Assembly (NCBI GenBank): GCA_946223355.1
Contig: CAMIPB010000011.1
Location: forward strand, 1-64,000
Length of the DNA: 64,000 bases
Direction of reading: 5' to 3'
Source: an uncultured Corynebacterium sp.
GTDB lineage: Bacteria; Actinomycetota; Actinomycetes; Mycobacteriales; Mycobacteriaceae
Made by a program: the position numbers and the translations under genes. Positions within the stretch are counted from its first letter, which is position 1; each line of letters begins with the position of its first letter. Positions 43,466 through 50,902 of this stretch are shown here, one piece after another. Below the pieces are notes generated by a model. The model was not told the origin of the DNA and ran no database searches. It worked only from the letters and a program-made list of their open reading frames with translations.

Positions 43466-44557
43466 ATGAACGTCCGCGAAGCGCTCCTCGCCCTCTCCAG
43501 CCAAGGCCTCGAACTCGCCCGGCTGGCCCTTGAAGGACGCCTCAGCGACTGCGGACTCGACCCCAGCCAACTCCGGTCATACAAAGCCGTCGGTATCGTC
43601 CTCTATGGACCATGCCAGCAGAAAAAGATCCGCAGTGCCTTTCTCGACGTCGCCGCCGACTTCTCCATCGCCCGCCTAATCATCATTCACAAAGCCGCCG
43701 GACAACTATCCCGACGCGCCCCCATCACCCGCTGGGAACTACGCCTCGAACTCGGACGCCTCCGAGAACTATCCCTCGAAGAACTCGCCCAACACGCCAA
43801 AGCCCGCGTCCGCGAACTCAACGCCGCCTCCGGTACACGCCCTGTACGCTCACTAGTCATCAGTGCCGACGCCGACGCAACAGGACGTCGGACAGCAGTC
43901 CTCAAACTCCCCGAAACCGAAATGGCCTCCCTCGAACGCAAACTCCGCGCCATGAAAACCTCCGGGCCCGACGACGTCGCCATGGGCAATGCCATGTGGA
44001 CGCTCCTGACCACCGGACGGGGCGTCGCCGTCAAAGGCCTCGAACCCACCGTCCTCCTCATGGCCGAAGACCTCGAAGGACGCGGCGGCTCCATGCTCCA
44101 AGCCACCGACGGCACCCAAATTGACGCAACCGACTACCTCGAAAACCAGCTCGGCCAATACGGATGGGTCCTGCTCTACGACAAACTCGCCCAGCCCGTC
44201 AACCTCTGGCGCATCTCCCGCTTTGCCAACGACAAACAACGCGCCATCATCGCCGCCGACCAAGGCCAATGCGCCTGGCCCGGCTGCCGACGCACCGCTA
44301 TATACGGCCAAGCCCACCACATCCACGACTGGAAAGATGGCGGCTACACCAACCTCGACAACCTAATGGGTCTATGCGGCCCACATAACGCCATGAACGG
44401 CGGGAAAAATGGCCGCATGGCCCGCGACCATGACGGATACCCCATTTGGATACCACCCGACGGTGGACCACCCGTACGCAACCGCGGATACCACACCACC
44501 CGTTCCGGGCGGGCACGCATGATAACCGCTAAACGGAACGCCCCAGCGCTTGAATAG
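43466..44557 (+). CDS. HNH endonuclease-signature protein, second copy
   Basis: 363 aa, divergent from the HNH protein at 11435. Helical N-terminal region (1-120) without clear family match, central domain, C-terminal HNH motif (CAWPGCRRTA, QAHHIHDW, LMGLCGPHN). TTAAAT lies seven bases before the ATG and no ribosome binding site is seen. Its end overlaps the convergent ugd gene by 29 bp. Role unknown. Members of this group are repeatedly found in Corynebacterium without a restriction partner. Confidence 0.8.
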   Translation: MNVREALLALSSQGLELARLALEGRLSDCGLDPSQLRSYKAVGIVLYGPCQQKKIRSAFLDVAADFSIARLIIIHKAAGQLSRRAPITRWELRLELGRLRELSLEELAQHAKARVRELNAASGTRPVRSLVISADADATGRRTAVLKLPETEMASLERKLRAMKTSGPDDVAMGNAMWTLLTTGRGVAVKGLEPTVLLMAEDLEGRGGSMLQATDGTQIDATDYLENQLGQYGWVLLYDKLAQPVNLWRISRFANDKQRAIIAADQGQCAWPGCRRTAIYGQAHHIHDWKDGGYTNLDNLMGLCGPHNAMNGGKNGRMARDHDGYPIWIPPDGGPPVRNRGYHTTRSGRARMITAKRNAPALE

Positions 44558-45848
44558 TCCAGCCAGCCTGCTTCCAAGCCGCAACGTCTAATACGTTGCG
44601 GCCATCAATGATGCGCTTTTGCGCCACTAGGTCAGCAGTCGCTTCCGGACTAAGGTCCCGGAACACCTGCCACTCAGTAGCTAGAATGACAAGCTCGGCG
44701 TCTCGCAGTGCAGTGTCAAGGTCGGGTGCGTAGGACAGTGTTGGAAAGACTTTCTTGGCGTTATCCATGCCCTCGGGGTCATAGACTGTAACGGCTGCGC
44801 CGGCGAGTGACAGCGAGCCGGATACCGACAAGGCTGGCGAGTCTCGGACATCGTCCGAGTTAGGTTTGAATGAACAACCCAACACGGTGATGCGATGTCC
44901 AAGCAAGTTACCATCGAATGCCTCACGAGCCAGCTCAACAACTCGGTCGCGACGTCGCATGTTGATAGCGTCGACCTCGCGCAGAAAGGTCAGGGCCTGG
45001 TCCGCACCCAGCTCGCCAGCTCGGGCCATGAATGCCCGGATGTCCTTTGGTAGGCATCCGCCGCCGAACCCTAGTCCAGCGCCAAGGAACTTGCGTCCGA
45101 TTCGCTCGTCGTAGCCAATGGCATCCGCTAGTTTGGTCACATCACCGCCGACGATTTCACAAATCTCAGAGACAGCGTTGATAAAGGAAATCTTAGTGGC
45201 CAAAAACGCGTTTGCAGAGACTTTGACCAGTTCAGCAGTCTCCAAGTCTGACACGATAAACGGAGTTTGGCTTTCGAGCGGCGTCGCATAAACTTCCCGT
45301 GCGAGCTCTTCGGCTTGAGACTCTCCGTCTCGCACGCCCAGCACAATACGGTCTGGCGTTATCGTGTCCTTGACCGCGTACCCTTCTCGCAAAAATTCCG
45401 GGTTCCACGCAATTTCCACTTCCGCATCCACGGCCAAAGAATCGGCTAGCTCTTGCAGCTCCGCCGCAGTTCCTACTGGGACAGTCGACTTGCCAAAAAT
45501 CACGTGTTTCCCTCGAAGCTTCGGTACTAGCTCCGTTATTACAGCCCGGACATAGGTCAGGTCCGCCGCGTAAGACCCATGCTTTTGCGGCGTCCCCACT
45601 CCAAGAAAGTGGACGTTGGCGAACTCAGCAGCTTGTTCGTAGTCGGTGGTAAACGACAACCGTCCTGCTGTGATGTTTCGTTTTAAAACTTCTGGTAGGC
45701 CCGGTTCAAAGAAGGGGACCTTTCCTGCAGATAGGGCGGTGATTTTTGCTTCGTCTACGTCAACGCCGAGGACTTCGTGGCCAAGTTCGGCCATGCAGGC
45801 GGCGTGTGTTGCACCGAGGTATCCGGTACCGATAACTGTCATGCGCAT
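44529..45848 (-). CDS. ugd: UDP-glucose 6-dehydrogenase
   Basis: 439 aa. NAD-dependent oxidation of UDP-glucose to UDP-glucuronate, a precursor for envelope glycans. N-terminal Rossmann motif (VIGTGYLGATHAACMAELGH), central FGGGCLPKDI with the catalytic Cys, and C-terminal UDP-binding domain (LGCSFKPNSDDVRDSPAL). TAGGTT ends eight bases before the first ATG (leaderless pattern). The ATG two codons later is an alternative. Confidence 0.93.
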   Translation of the reverse strand: MRMTVIGTGYLGATHAACMAELGHEVLGVDVDEAKITALSAGKVPFFEPGLPEVLKRNITAGRLSFTTDYEQAAEFANVHFLGVGTPQKHGSYAADLTYVRAVITELVPKLRGKHVIFGKSTVPVGTAAELQELADSLAVDAEVEIAWNPEFLREGYAVKDTITPDRIVLGVRDGESQAEELAREVYATPLESQTPFIVSDLETAELVKVSANAFLATKISFINAVSEICEIVGGDVTKLADAIGYDERIGRKFLGAGLGFGGGCLPKDIRAFMARAGELGADQALTFLREVDAINMRRRDRVVELAREAFDGNLLGHRITVLGCSFKPNSDDVRDSPALSVSGSLSLAGAAVTVYDPEGMDNAKKVFPTLSYAPDLDTALRDAELVILATEWQVFRDLSPEATADLVAQKRIIDGRNVLDVAAWKQAGWTIQALGRSV

Positions 45849-45890
45849 AACTGTCCAACCTACAAGTCCTAGTTAAACGCTGCGTTAACT

Positions 45891-46454
45891 TTAGCGAAAG
45901 TTCAGAAAAGCCTTTGATGGTGTCGGTCCGCGTTGGCCTTGGTATTTGGAACCTAGCACTCCGCTACCGTATGGGACTTCGGCTGGCGACGTCATCTTAA
46001 ACAGCGCTAGCTGTCCCACCTTCATGCCTGGCCAAAGGGTAATCGGCAGGTTGGCAACGTTGGATAGTTCGAGCGTGATGTGTCCGGTAAAGCCTGGGTC
46101 GATGAATCCGGCGGTGGAGTGGGTCAGTAGTCCGAGGCGTCCTAGTGAGGATTTACCTTCGAGCCGGCCTGCGAGGTCGTCGGGAAGCGTAAATGTCTCG
46201 AGGGTCGCGGCGAGGACAAATTCGCCGGGATGGAGGACGAATCCGTCGCCGTCTTCAACGGAGACGAGGGAGGTGAGGTCTTCCATTTCGAGTTTGGGGT
46301 CGATGTGCGTGTAGCGCGAGTTGTTGAATACTCGGAAGTATTTGTCCAGGCGGACGTCGATGGAAGACGGCTGGACTAGGTCGGCGTCGAATGGCGCGAT
46401 TCCTAGGCGGGAGTCGTCGATTGCGGCACGGATGTCTCGGTCTGAAAGAAGCAC
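45891..46454 (-). CDS. dcd: dCTP deaminase
   Basis: 187 aa, dUTPase-fold enzyme that converts dCTP to dUTP in thymidylate supply. Blocks: MLLSDRDIRAAI, QPSSIDVRLDKYFRVF, LEGKSSLGRLGLLTHSTAGFIDPGF (Ser-Ser-Arg and catalytic Glu region). Start GTG with TAGACT ending six bases before it. Whether it is the bifunctional DCD-DUT form cannot be decided by eye. Confidence 0.94.
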   Translation of the reverse strand: MLLSDRDIRAAIDDSRLGIAPFDADLVQPSSIDVRLDKYFRVFNNSRYTHIDPKLEMEDLTSLVSVEDGDGFVLHPGEFVLAATLETFTLPDDLAGRLEGKSSLGRLGLLTHSTAGFIDPGFTGHITLELSNVANLPITLWPGMKVGQLALFKMTSPAEVPYGSGVLGSKYQGQRGPTPSKAFLNFR

Positions 46455-46517
46455 GTTTATAGTCTAGCGCGTACGATGAAGGCGCAGTCGTTTCCTCGTC
46501 GCTTTTAGGAGTTTAGC

Positions 46518-47429
46518 GTGTTTAAGCTTGCAATTATCGGCATGGGGCATGTGGGTTCGCATGTGCTTTCAGATGCCGCATCCACGAATATCTTCAGTGA
46601 AATCGCCGCCATTGACATTAATAAGGACGTCGCTTTTGGCGAGGCTTTGGATCATTTCCATGCAACGGGTGTGGATGGGGCGCGCAATACGCGTATTTAC
46701 GCCTCGGACTGGGGTGGTCTACACGACGCAGATATTGTGATTGTGACTGCGGGTGACTCTATTAAGAAGGAGGGCGAGGACCGCGCTGGACTGGTTACTA
46801 TTACGGGTAACGTGACGCGTTCGGTGATGGGCCAGATTGTGGAACACGCGTCTAAGCAGCCGGTGGTCATTTTTGTCACTAATCCGGCGGATACGATTGC
46901 GTTTATCGCGCAAAATGAGTTTGATTACCCTGAAAACAAGATTATCGCGACGGGCACGATGCTTGATACCGCACGTCTGAAGCGCCATATTGCGAACGAG
47001 TTGGATGTCTCGCCGCAGTCTGTGGACGTGGTGGTCATTGGCGAGCATGGCCTGTCTGCAGTACCAGTGCTTTCTGGACTAAGGGTTGGCTGGTCCAAGG
47101 TCGAGGGCTTCGATCCGGACGCTGTGCGCAAGGCCGTTGTGGACGGGGCGTATGAAATTATTTCTCGCCGTGGCTGGACGGACGCGGGTGTTTCGGCATG
47201 TGCTTTGCATTTGGCATGCACTGTGCTTTCCGACGAGCGCGCTATTCTCCCGGTCTCCACTACCCTGCACGGTGAATATGGCGCCGACGGCGACGTCGCT
47301 TTGTCCACTCCGTGCACGGTGGGCCGCGAGGGTATTATCGCCCGTCATGAGCTCGAGCTAAATGATTGGGAGCGGGCGTGCATGAATGAGTCGATTGACG
47401 CGGTGCGGGAGGCTATTTCTCGCAGCTAA
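46518..47429 (+). CDS. Lactate/malate dehydrogenase-family protein (L-2-hydroxyacid dehydrogenase-like)
   Basis: 303 aa. N-terminal NAD motif (AIIGMGHVGSHVLSDA), substrate Arg region (GTMLDTARLKRHIA) and the catalytic His of GEHGLSAVPV. The mobile loop reads AGDSIKKEGEDR instead of the Gln-Lys-Pro-Gly-Glu pattern of L-LDH, so the substrate may be a larger 2-hydroxyacid, as in L-2-hydroxyisocaproate dehydrogenase. GTG start with AGGAG six bases upstream. Overlaps the convergent VanW gene by 17 bp. Confidence 0.8.
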   Translation: MFKLAIIGMGHVGSHVLSDAASTNIFSEIAAIDINKDVAFGEALDHFHATGVDGARNTRIYASDWGGLHDADIVIVTAGDSIKKEGEDRAGLVTITGNVTRSVMGQIVEHASKQPVVIFVTNPADTIAFIAQNEFDYPENKIIATGTMLDTARLKRHIANELDVSPQSVDVVVIGEHGLSAVPVLSGLRVGWSKVEGFDPDAVRKAVVDGAYEIISRRGWTDAGVSACALHLACTVLSDERAILPVSTTLHGEYGADGDVALSTPCTVGREGIIARHELELNDWERACMNESIDAVREAISRS

Positions 47430-49077
47430 CGTTGGGCTGCGGGTCGTAGACGGTGGTGACGGTCTCGCGGGAGATTTCCTTGCCTTTGAGGTCGCGGATG
47501 ACGCGAGTGTCGGAGGTCGTAAAGCCTGGGGCACCACCGGATGGTACGCAGTCGTCTCCGGACAGGGTGATTTTGTGGGGCTCGGTGGGTGCCCAACGTC
47601 CGTTGTTGATGGACTCGACGTCTATTTGTTTGACTCCTTTAAGTCGAACGGTGATGTCGCCGCCGCCGAAGGCGGTCTCGATCATCACTGGGTACTTGGA
47701 GGTGTTTTCAAACTGGAGGTCTATCGCACCTTCGTAGACGGTGGCTTCTCGTCCGGCTGGGTAGCGGGAGATGTAGTAGCTGTGTGGGGTGTGGGCAGTG
47801 TCGCCCATGCCGGCGAAGTAGGCGGCGTTGTAGAGGGTGGTGGCAAATTGTGAGATGCCACCTCCTACTGCTGTGTCTGCGTGCCCGTCTAGAATGATGC
47901 CGGATTCGACGTAGCCTTGCTCGACGCCGCGTGGGCCGGTATATCCGTTTAAGGAAAATACTTCTCCGGGGGCGATCATTGCGCCGTTGACGGCATCGGC
48001 GACGATGCGAATATTGGTGCCGGACGCGTCGGAGTACCCGGACGTGGTGAATTCACCGATGACGTCGTCGAAGGATGCTTTTTTCGCATCGGCGGTGGTA
48101 AATTCGGCCTTTTCTTCGGTGTATACGGCGTCCCATTTTCGGTCGGCGTCGCCGGTGACGCGTTTTTCGAATCCCTTCATGGTGGCGTCCCAGTCGATGG
48201 TGCTGCCGTCTTTGTGGGGAGTTACTTGTTTTTTACCGCCGCTGAAGCTGATCCGTGCGTTTTGCATGGGGGTTTCGGTTTCCGCAAGCATGGGCGCGAA
48301 AATTTCTTGGGCTTTGGCGGAGTCGGTTCGCAGGTGCAGGCTGTCGTTTTCGCGGTCAATGAAGACGAATTTTGCAATGTCTGCTGGCTCGATAACTGCC
48401 TCGACGTCGTCTTCGCCTACCAACGTCAGGGGTTTGCTCACGGCCTTTTTGGCGTCACCGTCCGCAAGCTTATCGACGTCGTCTTGGTCGATGGCTGGCG
48501 CCACTTTCTCCGGCTTTACTTGGACACCGTCAGGGTTGAGCCACTGCTCAACAACCGCAGTTTTTAACGCTTCGCGGTCTACGTTTTGGCCGTCTTTAGG
48601 TTCTTTGACGTTGACTTCACCGCCTTTGAGTGAAATCTCGCCGTCTTCGGGTTTGAATTGGAGAGCTTTGGTGACTTTGGCTAAGACTGGGCTGAGTGTG
48701 TTCTCGTCTACTGTCGGAGACACGGCGACTTCGCGGGTGGGCCGGATGAAGCTGAAGACGCGGGTGAGAGGGTTGTAGGATTCGTCTTCGATACTGTCTA
48801 CGGCTGCTTGGAAATCTAGTGTTAGTCCGGCTTTGCGTGGGTTGATCTCAGTAGATTTCTCCCCAGCGGTGATGGTCACTGGTTGATTTTCCACGTCGCC
48901 GAGCTCATCCTGTAGCTTCTCGACGGCTGCGTCACGCTCCATGCCTGAGATATCAACCCCGCCAACCGCAGTGGCGCGCGGAATTTTGCCCTGGTTTTGT
49001 ACAAGGTCAGCGCTGTAGAGCGCGCTGCCTAAAAGGAGCACGCCTATGACTAGGCCGAGCCAGAATTTCTTACTCAC
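47413..49077 (-). CDS. VanW / PG_binding_4 family envelope protein
   Basis: 554 aa. One N-terminal signal-anchor segment (FWLGLVIGVLLLGSALYSA), peptidoglycan-binding-like PG_binding_4 repeats (about 45-330) and a C-terminal VanW domain (about 370-500; PGEVFSLNGYTGPRG, ISQFATTLYNAAYFAG). Expected outside the membrane, acting on or binding cell wall. Exact function unknown. Start GTG with TACCCT eight bases upstream. Confidence 0.85.
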   Translation of the reverse strand: MSKKFWLGLVIGVLLLGSALYSADLVQNQGKIPRATAVGGVDISGMERDAAVEKLQDELGDVENQPVTITAGEKSTEINPRKAGLTLDFQAAVDSIEDESYNPLTRVFSFIRPTREVAVSPTVDENTLSPVLAKVTKALQFKPEDGEISLKGGEVNVKEPKDGQNVDREALKTAVVEQWLNPDGVQVKPEKVAPAIDQDDVDKLADGDAKKAVSKPLTLVGEDDVEAVIEPADIAKFVFIDRENDSLHLRTDSAKAQEIFAPMLAETETPMQNARISFSGGKKQVTPHKDGSTIDWDATMKGFEKRVTGDADRKWDAVYTEEKAEFTTADAKKASFDDVIGEFTTSGYSDASGTNIRIVADAVNGAMIAPGEVFSLNGYTGPRGVEQGYVESGIILDGHADTAVGGGISQFATTLYNAAYFAGMGDTAHTPHSYYISRYPAGREATVYEGAIDLQFENTSKYPVMIETAFGGGDITVRLKGVKQIDVESINNGRWAPTEPHKITLSGDDCVPSGGAPGFTTSDTRVIRDLKGKEISRETVTTVYDPQPNVSCEK

Positions 49078-49096
49078 AACTGACTAGGGTACAGAA

Positions 49097-50197
49097 CTAA
49101 TACTTGAGGTTGTAGTGGACCCTTGTTGCGGCGGCGTCAATGCGCGCTGGGTGAATATAGCCGGTGTGTAGTGCGTGTAGGACGGCGTCAATAGCTGCAG
49201 GAACGTTGTAGGCGGTGGACCACAGTGCCTGGTCTGCACCGGCGCGAATGGCTTCGACGACGGCTTGCTCGGTGGACATGTGGTCGGAAATCGCGGCCAT
49301 GCCGGAGAGATCGTCGGTGTAGATCATGCGGGTAAAAGGCGCGGCGCCGGGGTACGCGCCGTCGCGAAGCAGATGGTAGGCAGCGGGGTTGATGCTGGTG
49401 GGCTGTTCTCCTAGTCCGGGGACGGTCAGGTGCCCAACCATTACGGCCGCACCTACGTCTTTTCTTGTCGCCTGGGCAAACGGCACTAAGTCGTGGTGTT
49501 TCATGTCTTCCAGTGGCGGGGTGACGGCCGCGCCTAGGTGGGTGTCACCGGATGCTTGGCCGTGTCCTGGAAAGTGTTTAAACACTGCGTCCACGCCTAC
49601 TTCTTCTAGGCCGCGCGCAAACTCAATACCGCGGCGGCCGGCCTCTTTCGGATCGACCGAAAAGGACCTGTCCCCTACTACTTCCAGTCCGCCACCGTCG
49701 ACGTCTATAACAGGCGCGAAATCGACTGTGATGCCAAATTCCCGCAGACGGGTACCAATCTCCCGGCCTTTGCCGTATGGGTCCTCCATATTCGCCGGTG
49801 CGGGGTGCCCGCCGATAATCTCGGCGAAGCGTTGCACGCGTCCGCCCTCGAAGTCGATGGCTACATCAAACGGTCTGTCCACTGCTTCCCGCAGTGCGTG
49901 AATATTTCGTCCTGGTTCGGTCAATAGTCCGGGGTCTGCCCAACCGACGATGAAAATCCCGCCCACGCCCATCTCGAGCTTGGCTAGTGCGTCCTCGTAA
50001 TTTTCAACACCAACCATCATCAACGATGCAACCTTTTCCCGCTCAGACAGATGAGCCACCGGTGAAGGAGGCGGCGTCGGGACGGTTGAAGTAGACGGCG
50101 ACACCGGCACCGGGTCTGGGACCTTAGTCCGAGACTCGCCGCACGAAGCCAGGCTCATCGCGAGGAGCACCGCAAGGACGGCACGGGATTTTTGCAT
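49097..50197 (-). CDS. Lipoprotein beta-N-acetylhexosaminidase, glycoside hydrolase family 3 (LpqI-like)
   Basis: 366 aa lipoprotein: signal peptide MQKSRAVLAVLLAMSLASC with lipobox LASC. GH3 catalytic domain with the signature KHFPGHGQASGDTHLG and the DFEGGRVQRF and VMVGHLTVPG blocks of NagZ-type enzymes. It probably removes GlcNAc from muropeptides at the cell surface, like mycobacterial LpqI (Rv0237), whose neighbourhood this matches. The ATG at 50197 gives the clean signal peptide; a start 12 codons upstream would not. Confidence 0.9.
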   Translation of the reverse strand: MQKSRAVLAVLLAMSLASCGESRTKVPDPVPVSPSTSTVPTPPPSPVAHLSEREKVASLMMVGVENYEDALAKLEMGVGGIFIVGWADPGLLTEPGRNIHALREAVDRPFDVAIDFEGGRVQRFAEIIGGHPAPANMEDPYGKGREIGTRLREFGITVDFAPVIDVDGGGLEVVGDRSFSVDPKEAGRRGIEFARGLEEVGVDAVFKHFPGHGQASGDTHLGAAVTPPLEDMKHHDLVPFAQATRKDVGAAVMVGHLTVPGLGEQPTSINPAAYHLLRDGAYPGAAPFTRMIYTDDLSGMAAISDHMSTEQAVVEAIRAGADQALWSTAYNVPAAIDAVLHALHTGYIHPARIDAAATRVHYNLKY

Positions 50198-50242
50198 GGA
50201 TACAAGCGTACGTTTTATCCATTCCCCGTACAATGAAGTGGT

Positions 50243-50701
50243 ATGACTACGATGTTGTTGGCTTATGACGGCTCAGACCAGGCTGCGCGCGCGATTGAAT
50301 TTGCCGCGAAGTTGTTGAAGCCGTCGGATATTGAAATTTTGACTGCGTGGGAGCCTTTGGCACGTCAGGCGGCGCGGACTGTGAGTCCGGCGGGTATGCA
50401 TCAGCCGGTGATGCAGCCGGAGGATGATCCGGCGTATGAGGAGGCTCTGCGGATTTGTCGTGAGGGCGTGGAGGTCGCTGAGAAGGCTGGTTTGACGGGC
50501 CACGCGCATTTGGTGGAGTGCACGACGTCGATAGGCCAGGCGATTGTGGATGCGGCGCAGGAGCTCGATGTGGATGTAATCGTGGCGGGCACGCGAGCGC
50601 TGACGGGGTTGCGTTCGCTGTGGAATTCGTCGACGGCGGACCATATTGTTCGCAACGCTGGTCTTCCTGTGTTTATTGTGCCCCCTGAGGTGCTAGAATA
50701 A
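50243..50701 (+). CDS. Universal stress protein (UspA family)
   Basis: 152-aa single Usp domain: MLLAYDGSDQAARAIEFA at the N-terminus and the ATP-binding-like end (VAGTRALTGLRSLWNSSTADHIV, G-X2-G-X9-S/T pattern). Cytoplasmic. TACAAT ends eight bases before the ATG. Divergent from lpqI with only 45 bp between the starts. Confidence 0.9.
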   Translation: MTTMLLAYDGSDQAARAIEFAAKLLKPSDIEILTAWEPLARQAARTVSPAGMHQPVMQPEDDPAYEEALRICREGVEVAEKAGLTGHAHLVECTTSIGQAIVDAAQELDVDVIVAGTRALTGLRSLWNSSTADHIVRNAGLPVFIVPPEVLE

Positions 50702-50707
50702 CGGGCT

Positions 50708-50896
50708 ATGGCTCTGACTTCTGATTCTTTGACTAAGCGCTCGATTGGCCCTGCTGTGGGCAGCGCTGTCGTCGGGGTTGCGCTGGGGGTTGTGGCGGTC
50801 GTTGGAGTGGCGCAGTTTTCGGGGGCGACTCCGGTGGAGTCGGTGCCGGCGAGTGATGCGGTGTTGGGTGGCCCGGAGTATGGGTCGCGCCGCTAA
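50708..50896 (+). CDS. DUF2613 small membrane protein
   Basis: 62 aa with one transmembrane helix (about 13-37, SIGPAVGSAVVGVALGVVAV) and a short polar C-terminus. It matches the small protein (Rv0236A type) always found directly upstream of aftD. TAGAAT lies eight bases before the ATG. The aftD ATG follows 6 bp after its stop. Probably an accessory of the arabinosyltransferase. Confidence 0.82.
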   Translation: MALTSDSLTKRSIGPAVGSAVVGVALGVVAVVGVAQFSGATPVESVPASDAVLGGPEYGSRR

Positions 50897-50902
50897 TTTC
50901 TG

